NCBI RefSeq assembly: GCF_000340215.1
Contig: NW_006921535.1
Location: 3,173,323 to 3,237,322 of the forward strand
Direction: 5' to 3'
Source: Pseudocercospora fijiensis CIRAD86
Lineage: Eukaryota > Ascomycota > Dothideomycetes > Mycosphaerellales > Mycosphaerellaceae
DNA: 64,000 bases
Notes under the pieces: model-generated
What the model saw: only the letters and a program-made list of their open reading frames with translations
The model's database searches: none
Told to the model about the DNA's origin: nothing
Shown: positions 32,556 through 42,603 of the stretch, piece after piece
Layout: each line of letters starts with the position of its first letter
Position numbering within the stretch: the first letter of the stretch is position 1
Program-made: the position numbers and the translations under genes

Positions 32556-33029
32556 AGTGGCGGTCGACAAGATTTGAAGCCAAGCGGACTTGAGCGAGCG
32601 AGAGTCTTTTGGGTCGTGTGCGGTGGTCGCTAAAGAGTGATAGTGGAGGTGGTGAGAAGGCGGGTTGTTCGTCGGGCCAGAAGAGCGTGGAGTGCCGCCG
32701 AAAGCTTGCAGAGAGGTGTGTTGCGAGTCCTTGGGGAGAAGCGCGTCTAGATGTCAGTGCCTGAGTGGGGGAAACGGCGCAGGTAGGTGAAGCTGGAGAC
32801 AGTATAGTCCGATTTCTGTTGCCTTCTCGTCTAGCACATGAACGTTGATGCAAAGACCGAAGGGACGTCACCAGCGCACAGACCAGTTTTTGCGAGGGGC
32901 GGCTCTACCTACCCTTTGTCGATCTATTTACTTTGCCACGTGAACAGCCTGCTTCAAACACGAACACAAACACGAACACGCAGGTGACCCTGTTCAACAG
33001 CATGGTCTGGGACAGGTCTCACAATAAGT
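32556..33029. other. Divergent promoter, snf7 / ten1
   Basis: About 470 bases between divergent starts. A short CACGAACACAAA repeat lies near 32957-32980. No coding signal. Confidence 0.5.
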
Positions 33030-33541
33030 ATGGCATCCTCAGACCCTCAGAATCGAAGACCTGAGCCGACGCGGCTCGTGCTATTGGAACAGATCCGGGA
33101 ACAAGAACAAGGCACCAAGATTCGCTTTCTAGGATGGTTCGACGTTTGACCGACACCGTGCTTCGGCATCAGGGCTGACATGGAAGCAGCGTTCATGCGT
33201 ATAGTGGGAAAAGGGCTTTCCTGGTGTTGAAGCATGACTTTCCCGCGACCACAGCGAAGGCGCCCATGGTCTTGGCGAATATCAGCAACCTGCTCGACAG
33301 CATGAACCGCGATCTGCTTCAGACAGGCGCCTGGATCAATGTCGTGGGCTATGTCAGAAAGTCGGTCAGGTCGGCGATCAACGAGGACGTGAGACGCGAT
33401 GGCAAGATCTCTACTTGTCGCAGGCCAACCACCATCCCACAGTTGGAAGCTACCATGATCTGGTCTGCAGGAGCTTTGAATGTGACGAGCTACACATGCG
33501 CAGCGCGAAGCTATCAAGAATCACTTCCTACAGCCTCATGA
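33030..33541 (+). CDS. ten1: CST-complex subunit Ten1 (telomere capping)
   Basis: Ten1 is a small OB-fold protein that, with Stn1, caps chromosome ends and promotes lagging-strand fill-in. Exons are 33030-33136 and 33190-33541, with a 53-nt phase-2 intron; 152 aa. The join restores the family opening: TRLVLLEQIREQEQ, TKIRFLGCVHAYS, then LVLKHDFP. After that come strands of the OB fold (ANISNLLDSMNRDLLQTGAW, INVVGYVRK) and the closing MIWSAGALNVTSY, which matches the WSAG box of fungal Ten1. The intron donor is non-consensus (GTTCGA), though the branch-like CTGAC and CAG acceptor are good. It converges on the MFS gene with 31 bases between stops. Confidence 0.7.
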
Positions 33542-33572
33542 TCATGGCATCCGTTCTATTGATGATCTATGT

Positions 33573-35426
33573 CTATTTCTTGTGCGCGCCCACTTTTCCA
33601 GCGCCTTTGAATGCTACTGACGCTATCAAGAATGCCAATAAGCCAAGGGCGAAATTGAACCATTCCGCCGACCTCAATCCAGACAAGAAGGCCGAATTAT
33701 GCAAATCATCACCTTCCACAGCTGCAGCCGTCGAGCCTTGTTTGCCCTCCTGGACCGCAACTTGAACAGCCGTCGCAATCGCTAGCCCAATGGCTCGACC
33801 ACTTGACCATATCAGCAATTGCGAACTTGCGAAATAACGGAACTGAATCGTACTTACATCTGACCGACTGCGTTGATGATTGCTCCTCCAATGGCCTGGT
33901 CTTCGCGCGGTAAGGAGTGCGCCGTCAGAAGCAGCAGTGCGGGAAACAGGGTATCTGCGCCAAAGACTGAAAGGCACATGGCCGGGAAGCCCCATGCCCA
34001 GTAAGTTGTCGACGGTGGGATTGGTACTGCGAAGAGCCTAACAGTTTTAGCGAACTTCTCTCATCCCGTGCAGACGACCTACAATCCACTTATGGTGCAA
34101 CACATCGTGCCCCACGCCATGATGTAGCCGATTTTGACTCTGGCTAGAATCTGCGAGGTCACGAAGATCGTCATCACGCCAACAACACCAGTCGGTATGA
34201 AGCGTAGCGTCGTCTGGATCGCGTTGTGCCCTTGGTACTCTTGGTAGAAGTACGTTGCAAAGACCAAGAAGTTGCTGAAGGCAGCGAAGAAAAGACCCAT
34301 GATCGCCATAGCGGCAGCAACCCGCTTGTTCTTGAAGATGGTGACCTTCATGAGAGGTCTTCGCATAGTTCTCTTCTCGAGATGGAGTTGCCAAAATACG
34401 AAAGCTGCCACCAGCAAGACCGAGAGCACCATCAAGACTGGAATGTAGGGCTGGCTCCAGCCTACAACGTTCCCATCAGTGAGAGCGAACATGAGGATAA
34501 CCAATCCGACGGTGACCAGAATTCCGCCTGGCCAGTCGACAGCATTCTTCAGCTCCGACTCTGAAGGCTGTATACGCGGTGCTGGTATGACAAGCTGCCC
34601 TGCGACAGCCACCAGTCCTGCCATGATCGCCAAAATCCAGAATACCCATTTCCATGTTGCGTATTGGCCGACTAGACCACCCAGAAGGTTGCCGAAGACA
34701 CTACCAAGAGGTGCACCTGCGCTGTATGTCGCGAATGCGTAGTTTTTTGCTTTACCTGGCTGGAACGTCACTCCTAGGATGCCAATGGCGGTTGGAACAT
34801 TCGCCGCCGCCCCGAGACCTTGGAGACCACGAAAGATGTCGAAGCCAATCTCGTTCGGAACGAATGGGCAGACTAGAGTGACAATGCACACCCATGCGCT
34901 GCCCCAAATGAAAATCAATCGTTTGCCATAGACATCAGCAAGACGGCCCCAAAGTAACAGGAAGCAACCAAAAGTGAGAGAGTACGCAGAAACAATCCAT
35001 TGCTGTCGCGCAGATGGTATCGACAGATCGTGCCCGATTGTTGGGAGAATGATCACGCAGGCCTGCACTGATCTAAAGAGCGACAATGCCAAAGTCAGCA
35101 CGTGTCAGTGGCATTGAAGTGCATTGAAATCAACTGCTTTCTTACAAGGTATTCAGGAATGCCGCTCCAGTCAAGGTGATAACCAGTGCTATTGTTCTTG
35201 CTCTGGAAAGCGGTAGCGATGAAGATCGCGTATTGGTCTGCTCGATTGGAGCGCCTTGATGGTCACTGTCGCCAACGCTGTCTCGTTCAACGTCATATAC
35301 TGTTTTTGGATCTGATGCAGATGAAGCATTTGTTTGGTCCGCTACAACGACATCGGACTTCTCACGATCGTGCCGACTTTGGGTGACCGGCTGCAGAGAA
35401 CCACTTCCTCCGGATTGCTTCTCCAT
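33573..35426 (-). CDS. MFS transporter, DHA2 drug:H+ antiporter type (14 TM)
   Basis: A proton-coupled exporter or siderophore-type carrier of the plasma membrane. Exons in coding order are 35146-35426, 34083-35072, 33858-34037 and 33573-33801, with introns of 73, 45 and 56 nt; 559 aa. The cytosolic N-terminus is about 75 polar residues. TM1 begins TIALVITLTGAAFLNTL. The MFS motif A region is GRLADVYGKRLIF, and the antiporter motif C-like segment is SAGAPLGSVFGNLLGG. A long series of hydrophobic helices follows, ending FALGLLAFLIASVAF. The 14-helix layout and WIVSAYSLTFG box place it in the EmrB/QacA-like DHA2 group. No biosynthetic cluster surrounds it. The substrate is unknown. Confidence 0.85.
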
Positions 35427-35988
35427 TCCACACCAAACTAGAGACGGAAGTTATTAGCAGATGTCAAGGGCTCTCCATGATAAGAGTGAAGAGAAGAGAC
35501 TGAGCAAGGAAGAATGCAACACTTGTGGAGATTCGGCAGATTCTACCGGTGCGCTTGCGCAATTCAATGGAAGACCCAAAACACCATGTGATTCCGACGG
35601 GCGATCACTTTTCTGTCATCGAAGCGCGTTTCTTCGTTTTAAGCCGACGTCCGAGCTGGGAATGGCGCCATTCCTGAAAGGATCATTTGCGAAGCCCGCT
35701 GCTTAGACTTTGCTATGCAGGCCGAGAACAGAGCTTCTACAGTCCTTTTTCATTGCCTACGCTACGAACATCTACACTTCACTGCAAAAGTGCAATGCTC
35801 ACAATGAAGCTAGAGACATGAAAGTGTCAATGAACATCTTCGGACTCAATGGCGGCATCTAAGTCTGGCAGTCGCGAGAATGTCGTCATGACCATCTCAG
35901 GACTACATATGAATATCCATGCTGAAGTCATTGCACGTAGGCGAAGGTGTAAAATAGTTCATTCGAACCCTGTCTCAATCCCACCTAC
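35427..35988. other. Intergenic, possibly decayed
   Basis: MFS gene promoter, then sequence that may have held the lost N-terminal half of the SDR pseudogene. No Rossmann glycine motif can be found in any frame. Confidence 0.4.
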
Positions 35989-36459
35989 TTTCCTTCACAA
36001 CCCGGATCTCGACTGCATATTCCTCCATGCTGGTATTACCTCTCTTATATGCATCTGACGAAGACCTTCCCCCCATTCTTGCAGAAGCAGGCGCCGAAGG
36101 AGACGTCACTGGTCTATGTGACTTCTGGCCTGGCGCTCGTGCCGATTGTCTATTGTCCGAACTACTGCGCGAGCAAAGCTGCGCTTCACCACGTGTGTCT
36201 GGCAGTGATGAAGGAGGCCAAATTTAACGTCAAGATCATCGAACTCTTGCCACGGACCGTTCTGACCGAGCTGTGTGACGACAAACGCCAACTGGAGTTG
36301 AAGACCAAAGGCGGACGACTGGGGATGCGCTTAATCGACTTGGTTGAGGAGGCGTGGGAGGGACTGAACTCGAGCGAGAACGAGCAGGTACGGGTTGGCA
36401 AAGTGCCGGGTATGGGGTTGTACGCGTTCAATGGGAATAGGAACGGCAGTAGACGGTAA
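35989..36459 (+). pseudogene. Short-chain dehydrogenase (SDR) pseudogene, N-terminus lost
   Basis: SDR enzymes are NAD(P)-dependent oxidoreductases. The central and C-terminal parts are recognisable. HNPDLDCIFLHAGI (about 35995-36036) corresponds to the 'LDxLFLNAGI' strand. A change of frame, with roughly 25 residues missing, leads to LSYMHLTKTFPPFLQKQ, then the catalytic stretch VYVTSGLALVPI (Ser) and YCASKAALH (YxxxK). It continues to a stop at 36459. The cofactor-binding GxxxGxG segment cannot be found upstream, and the first piece runs into a stop. The catalytic residues survive, so loss is probably recent. It could be called as a short gene by mistake from the ATG at 36049. Confidence 0.65.
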
Positions 36460-37046
36460 GAATGGACAAGATTATGAAGCAGCGGAATTAATGTCGAGTA
36501 ATAGAATGGGAAGATGAGCGAAGTGTCTCGGGAGCATGTCGCCAAAAAAGTTGATGCACGAAACGCGGTACAACGGTCGGGACGGTCGGGTGCCAGGTTC
36601 AGGATGCTTAAGAAAGTTGGCCGCGGGCAAGGAGCTCGGCAGACAGAAATGGCGAAACGCGGGACAACACCGACACCGCCACAGCAGTTTTGTTGACCCC
36701 ATCGCGGTGTTTGATCTTTTAGTAGTGAAGAATCGTGAATCCTGCAGTTTGATTGGACGTCACGGCTCCTTATCTTGGAGTGTCAGAAGGCGGCTTAGCC
36801 CAAGTTAGCACCTGCATGAGATGAGCGATTAACGAGGGTCGTCTTGCTGCGGAGACAGAGTTGTGGCGTGAGTTGAGCATCCGGGGCAACGCGAGCATTG
36901 GAACAATTGTAAGATACTTCCAAATGTTGCGTCGCGTGCAGGTGGGAGAAATGTCGTCGTGCACAGCGTTGACAGCCATGCAAGTGTACGCCCGCGGGCA
37001 GCAACCACCGCCACACTGTCGGTTCCTTGCAGAATGCGGGCAAGCC

Positions 37047-37052
37047 TTATCG
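37047..37052 (-). promoter_or_regulatory. Candidate GATA site (CGATAA)
   Basis: HGATAR match on the minus strand, about 690 bases upstream of the glutamine synthetase ATG. Weak on its own; nitrogen control of this gene is known in fungi. Confidence 0.2.
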
Positions 37053-37235
37053 GTTGATATCGGCCTGGATTGCACCTAGGTGCTAGGATGGATGACGTGG
37101 GTCCGTCGTGCCTCAATGCATAGCACGGTTCGTAGGTATACAGATTACTCGCGAGACAACTGGGGAACACCAGTTCGCGATCGTGTTCGCTAGCTCACTC
37201 GCTGCGCTATTTTGGAACAGCAGCGGACGAAGGAG

Positions 37236-37289
37236 TTGCACGACTTGAACAAAGAGTCGGCATTGCACGGCTTGAACAAAGAGTCGGCA
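37236..37289 (+). repeat. 27-bp tandem direct repeat (2 copies)
   Basis: Two adjacent 27-base copies differing at one position (ACGACTT versus ACGGCTT in the middle), each ending GAACAAAGAGTCGGCA. They lie about 450-505 bases upstream of the glutamine synthetase start and could be a duplicated regulatory element. Confidence 0.85.
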
Positions 37290-37357
37290 ACGCTTCCGGG
37301 CGTGAAAGAAGCAAACATGAGCGGCGATTGACAGCGCGGAGATCTTCTGTGCACAAG

Positions 37358-37363
37358 TGATAG
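37358..37363 (+). promoter_or_regulatory. Candidate GATA site (TGATAG)
   Basis: HGATAR match about 380 bases upstream of the glutamine synthetase ATG, near the 27-bp tandem repeat. Confidence 0.2.
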
Positions 37364-37741
37364 TGACTACTCTAGATCGTCCATTCGGCCGCCCGCCTTC
37401 ACTACAGTGCAGCTATTTCACATTTTATTAGCAACCCGGCAGCAGCCTGTTCGGAGTATCTACTGTCCTAACTTTCCTCTGCACTGCGTCGCCGCGCGAA
37501 CCAAGTAACTGACCGGGAGCCACACATCCCTGTGACGAGTGGTACGTGCGCTTGTTCCTCGAACTGAGAATAAATCACTGCCGCTCCCACCCACCCTCGC
37601 TCTCTGAGCCGTCAACATCCTTTTCACTCTGCCACCACCCATACCGTTGCCTCTTTACTGATCACCGCTCAACCGTCAATCCCACACTCCGCGAAACACT
37701 CTACTTGGAATCCTGGGAACTCGCATTGCGAATCAGTCACA

Positions 37742-39366
37742 ATGGTGAGCTCGAGCTGATCCACTCCCACGACCACGAACTCGGAGCCAACTGATCGTGA
37801 CAGGCCAATTCCACCATCATCTCGAATACCGCAAACGTGAGTCCTTGGTCGACGATGTGGTGGCAAGCTTCATACTGACAAAGAGCAGCTCGAGAAATAC
37901 CTCAAACTCCCACAGAAAGGCTCCGTTATCGCCGAGTACGTCTGGATTGATGCTTCCAGCGGCGTCCGCTCCAAGTGCAAGGTGAGTCTTTTCTGAGTCA
38001 TTCCACCGGAATTGCGACATGCACACGACGAACAATCCTCTTTGCGAGTTCCTGCAGGGGCCGCGAGGCCGCGCGAGGCCGGCCGCCTGGGCAAGACATG
38101 ACGACCGCCAAGCAGGGTCACAGCCGTGGCTTGACAATTGCCGCGATCGGCTTTTTCGGCCGCGAGAAGCGCTCAAAGAGCTGGTGCTTGGCTGTGGCGG
38201 GCTTTGGAGACCATTGTCACTCGGAAACAATGCTCTCAGCTACTCACGTGGTCGCAAAAGCCGAGAGCTAACTATGCATTATGCAGACCCTCAAGTCCAA
38301 GCCAAACAGCGTGAAGGACCTCCCAGAATGGAACTTCGACGGATCTTCAACAGCTCAGGCACCCGGCGACAACTCTGATGTCTACCTCCGCCCCGTGGCC
38401 ATGTACCCAGACCCATTCCGCCTTGGCGACAACGTGCTCGTCATGTGCGAGACCTGGATGTCAGATGGCAAGCCAAATGCATTCAACTTCCGCCATGATG
38501 CCGCAGTCGTCATGGAGAAGCACAAGGGAGAGGAGTTCTGGTTTGGTCTGGAGCAGGAATACACCCTCCTCGACGTCGAGGGCTGGCCATACGGATGGCC
38601 AAAGAACGGTTTCCCAGCTCCACAGGGTCCATACTACTGCGGTGTTGGTACCGGCAAGGTCTTTTGCAGAGATATTGTCGAGTCCCACTACAAGGCCTGC
38701 TTGTACGCGGGCATCAACATCTCAGGTACCAATGCTGAGGTCATGCCGGCTCAGTGGGAGTACCAGGTCGGTCCATGCGAGGGTATTGACCGTAAGTTGG
38801 CCATAGACATGTCACCTGCACAATGAGAGCTATACTAATAATAAACTGCAGTCGGTGACCAGCTTTGGATGTCCCGATTCCTCCTCCACCGTGTCGCAGA
38901 AGAGTTCGGCGCCAAGATCACATTCGCACCAAAGCCAATCCCAGGTGACTGGAACGGTGCCGGCCTCCACACCAACGTCTCGACCAAGGCTATGCGTGCA
39001 GATGGTGGTATGAAGGCTATCGAGGCAGCTATGGAGAAGCTTGCTGCTCGACACAAGGAACACATGTTGGTATACGGCGAGGGCAACGAGGCTCGTATGA
39101 CCGGTGCCCATGAGACTGCAGCATATGATAAGTTCACTTGGGGCATCGCCAACCGTGGCTCATCGGTGCGTGTCAACCGCGCCTGCGCAGAGGAGGGCAA
39201 GGGCTACTTTGAGGATCGCCGCCCAGCATCCAACGGTGACCCATATCAGATTACCGGTATGATCGTGGAGACCATCTGCGGTAAGGTCGAGGGTGCAGAC
39301 GTTTTCCAGAAGGCTAAGCAACAGCCGGAAGAGCTTGAGAAGAACGTTGTTCCGTCCAAGCCCTAA
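37742..39366 (+). CDS. glnA: Glutamine synthetase (eukaryotic GSII)
   Basis: Makes glutamine from glutamate, ammonia and ATP. Exons are 37742-37744 (only the ATG), 37804-37836, 37889-37981, 38287-38791 and 38852-39366; 382 aa. The first two introns are 59 and 52 nt, the third is long (305 nt), and the fourth is 60 nt with a perfect TACTAAT-like branch site. Splicing restores [20 protein letters not shown]. The beta-Grasp domain has [18 protein letters not shown] and [12 protein letters not shown]. The catalytic domain has [13 protein letters not shown] (metal-binding Glu), [39 protein letters not shown] and NRGSSVRV. All active-site motifs are intact. The micro-exon start is notable: the next in-frame Met lies far inside the protein. 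Confidence 0.95.
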
Positions 39367-39824
39367 GCGTCTCGTCTCTGCATCATACACGTAACGATAT
39401 CCCGAACGGCACCATTCCCACAACCACAATGATGACCACACCTTACACAGCCTGACCCGACTCGGATGCTACTAGATGATATCCCTTTCTGAGCGCCGTT
39501 GGCTGTTCCGCTGAAGATCTTGGATGCGACACCGAGTTTCGGCGGATTTGCTTTACTATAGCTTGTGAAATAGCCAAAGAATGGCGAATGAGCAATCACA
39601 GAACTTATGAATGATCTGCCTTTTCTTTTCCCCTTCACTTCCCTTCGCTGTGCGTTGTGGTGGTGCAAGTAGGCTGACGCACGTGCTTTCGCGGAACGCA
39701 TTGACCGAATTCGTCTCGGCTTCTGACTTGCGTCTGCACCTCTGAACTCTCTTCGCGACAACAACATGATGAGCTGAACTACGCAACCACCATCGCGCTC
39801 GTTGAGCGCTGACTCTAAAGCAGA
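39367..39824. other. Intergenic, glnA to med1
   Basis: 3' UTR/terminator of glutamine synthetase and the med1 promoter. No gene seen. Confidence 0.5.
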
Positions 39825-41960
39825 ATGGCGACTCCAACGTCATCAAATCCCCCTACGCAGCCGTCCTCGGCCTCGAAGAAGCCGACGGGCCATGTTACGA
39901 CGCCATCTAACAGAGGCATCGCATCGCCCGCGCCTCGAAGCGTGCCCTCCCCTGCCACAATACGAAAAGAACAATCTGGCAAAACACCTGTGAACCATCC
40001 GACGGCAAGCAGTCACTCTGGTAGTAAGACGTTAGGTGGCACGCCAATGGTCCAGAGTCTGAGCCAGACTGGTATGAACATCGGATCTTCGCCCGGCGGT
40101 GGACATATGAGTTTTGGCACCCCACTCCATGGACTCGGTGTCGATCTCGGTAGTGCCACTCCAGGTCATCTTAACGTGCCGACTCCATTGTTGCAGAGTG
40201 TCGGGATGGCGCCCACGATGAGCGAGATCATGCATGGTGTTGGGAAGAGGAATGAGGAAGAGGAGAGGAGGTTGAAGATGAGAAGCGTTTTGAACACGAT
40301 TGGACAGCGGAAGGGGAGGAGCTGTGAGGAGAGCATTGCGAGGGTTGCGTCGAGGGTTGAGCTCGATATCTCTATTGATGATGATAACAACAGGAAGGTC
40401 GGCAGTAGGACGATAGCTATGGCTGGTTCCTCGAAAGTTTTGGTCGACGTGGAGTTGCAGAATCATGCTGCGTCGGAAGTCAAAGTATCGCTCATGGGCT
40501 CAGAAGCGCTTATGGCGCAACAGGAAGCGGCATCAAAGGTCCTATTGCATGATCTTGCTGTCCCGAATGGCATCTTGCTCAATGCACATTTGGACAAGTT
40601 CGCGGCAAATCTCAACAAGCTCGCGACTTTGGACAAGCTCTCTACTGAAGCATACGGAGGAGTGGACTGCTTTGAAGCCATCACGGGTATTTATACGAGC
40701 CTGAAGAAACTGTATGAGATGGAGAAGGATGCAGTGAAGACGCTGAAGAAGTTTTCGGTATCAGAAGCTGATCGCCGCGCTGAGCATGAGGTGCTGTGCA
40801 AAAGAAGCGGCAGACCTAGCGTCCATGAGGGAGGCAAGATTGGACTATCGCTAGCCTACTGGTCCACGGATTTCGCGACTAGCGATCAGGATGACACGGC
40901 GATGGATGTCGATGGAGATGAAGGAGTGGGCCAGGCTGATGGAGACGCGAAGGGAACCTGGAGTGTGGATATCGAGGTCGAGAAGTCGTCTGCCGGCTTG
41001 TATCCCTCAATGCGCCTTTCCGATGCCTGGCTTCCGGAGTTCTTCGAACTGCCCTCACCTGAATCAGGAGAGAGTTTACCTTGGCAAGAACCACCTCCCA
41101 CATATGTCAACAATCCCGCAACAGATAAGAACGACGCGATGGCTGTTGAGCCGCAACGCTTGCCAGATCTACGCTTCATCGCGAAATTCGACCCTCCTCT
41201 TGTGGTCCCTCTCCAGACCGCAATGAATATCCTGAACGTGATTGGAGCCCAACCTCCTTCGACAAACATGTTCCCTGCATACCACTATGCCGTGCTAAAT
41301 GTACCCTCGATTAAGCACGCATCGCCACAAGACATCCGAGCTGAGAAGAAAGTGCTCTCTTTGCATGGATCTGATGAGCTCGAGACGACGCATTGCTACA
41401 ACCTAGATCTATCTCAGGTTCCTCTCTCGATGAAACTGGAGCGCCTACCATTCTCACACCCGCGACAGCTGATCGAGCTTCTGCCGACCTTGCGACAGTG
41501 GGCGAGCACTGGTGCTCTATTACATGGCACGTTTGGCGACGACCCAACAGAATCGAAGATCGATGTTGCCACTACAGTCATGAATGGCACTCACATAAAC
41601 AATGCCGAATCTCCCGTTGCCGACTCTGGAATAGAATTGGAAGGGCTTATGGAAGATGCGCCAACCACCTCATCCGGGTTGCAAGTCGACATGGGTTTCG
41701 CGACAGCCCCAAACCCCACGATTTCTGTTGCGTACACCGACCCTGACAAAGCAGCCGTAGTCACCGTCGTGGCGCAGATTCTCCCCAACGCTGATGTGCT
41801 TGTCAGCGATATCGGTGATTCCTCCGAGGAGCCGAGAGATGCAGAAATCATGAACGTGAGTGAGGAGCAGAGCGCTCAAGCTAAGAAGATTGCGAGAGCG
41901 CTGGAAGTCTGTGGAGATATCGGAGTCTGGATTGAGTGGATGCGGAAGAGCAAGCCTTGA
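39825..41960 (+). CDS. med1: Mediator complex subunit 1 (Med1)
   Basis: A Mediator middle-module subunit linking activators to RNA polymerase II. 711 aa in one exon from the ATG in AGAATGGCG. Residues 1-135 are disordered Ser/Pro/Thr. The conserved fungal Med1 region starts near residue 155: RLKMRSVLNTIGQRKGR, then VASRVELDISIDD and GSSKVLVDVELQNHAASEV. It continues with LNKLATLDKLSTEAYGGVDC, EAITGIYTSLKKLYEME and ALYLAYW-like GLSLAYWSTDF. The second half has DLRFIAKFDPPLVVPLQTA and a variable acidic insert (TAMDVDGDEGVGQADGD). It ends with a helical CGDIGVWIEWMRKS. Length is usual for the family. No oddity beyond the long disordered front. Confidence 0.85.
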   Translation: MATPTSSNPPTQPSSASKKPTGHVTTPSNRGIASPAPRSVPSPATIRKEQSGKTPVNHPTASSHSGSKTLGGTPMVQSLSQTGMNIGSSPGGGHMSFGTPLHGLGVDLGSATPGHLNVPTPLLQSVGMAPTMSEIMHGVGKRNEEEERRLKMRSVLNTIGQRKGRSCEESIARVASRVELDISIDDDNNRKVGSRTIAMAGSSKVLVDVELQNHAASEVKVSLMGSEALMAQQEAASKVLLHDLAVPNGILLNAHLDKFAANLNKLATLDKLSTEAYGGVDCFEAITGIYTSLKKLYEMEKDAVKTLKKFSVSEADRRAEHEVLCKRSGRPSVHEGGKIGLSLAYWSTDFATSDQDDTAMDVDGDEGVGQADGDAKGTWSVDIEVEKSSAGLYPSMRLSDAWLPEFFELPSPESGESLPWQEPPPTYVNNPATDKNDAMAVEPQRLPDLRFIAKFDPPLVVPLQTAMNILNVIGAQPPSTNMFPAYHYAVLNVPSIKHASPQDIRAEKKVLSLHGSDELETTHCYNLDLSQVPLSMKLERLPFSHPRQLIELLPTLRQWASTGALLHGTFGDDPTESKIDVATTVMNGTHINNAESPVADSGIELEGLMEDAPTTSSGLQVDMGFATAPNPTISVAYTDPDKAAVVTVVAQILPNADVLVSDIGDSSEEPRDAEIMNVSEEQSAQAKKIARALEVCGDIGVWIEWMRKSKP

Positions 41961-42603
41961 GGCTGTGATGCCAAGATTATATCACTCACTCTGCTGCACC
42001 GGGCCACGGACTCCCCGTGCAGGTATGAATCAATGCTTCGTTCTTGAGCAAGAAGCATGTCTCACCCGTCCATGCCCATAGCATATCCTCGCCACCCCCT
42101 TTCGCTCTCTGCCTTCATATTCTGTATCACGCGCGCCATGGTTGCCGCTCATAGCATGTCGATGCTGTGGTCTTGAAGTATGTATGGGTCCTGGTACTGA
42201 TGTCGTTCAATGAGCGCCTTGTGATTTATATCACTCTTCGTTCTTTGATGATCATCAGAAACACAGCCTGATTGAAACGACTACATCGGGGAGTCCTTGA
42301 CATAGATTGAAGGCAGAATTGACAGTCGCCCGTTTCTCAGCGGATACTCTATTCATTGAAGAAGCTTCGAACAGGCTTGAAAGGAGTAGGTACTGCACTT
42401 CGACTCTAGACTTCTACCGGAGGAGGTTTGCAAAGCGCGATCCTATCAAAAACGTTGAATGTCGGCTCAACAGTCCATCGGAGCGTTTGCGCCAATAGCG
42501 ATTGATTTTGACTGCCTTGTGCCTCTTCTATACGTTATCGAGTGAAATTCTGAAAAGATATATGAGAAGACTAATCCACAATCTGTACGCAATCAATTAC
42601 CAA
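41961..42603. other. Intergenic between convergent genes
   Basis: 3' flanks of med1 and the GH3 gene. Nothing recognised. Confidence 0.5.

Larger units (their letters stand above)
36460..37741. other. Long upstream region of glutamine synthetase gene
   Basis: About 1.3 kb without a gene. It holds a 27-bp tandem repeat and two GATA-like sites, both listed separately. The last 150 bases are pyrimidine-rich, as in strongly expressed fungal promoters. Confidence 0.5.

Noticed and set aside
36049..36459. Short intact SDR gene starting at ATG 36049
   Set aside because: It would lack the whole cofactor-binding half, and in-frame remains of that half upstream are broken, so a pseudogene is the better reading.
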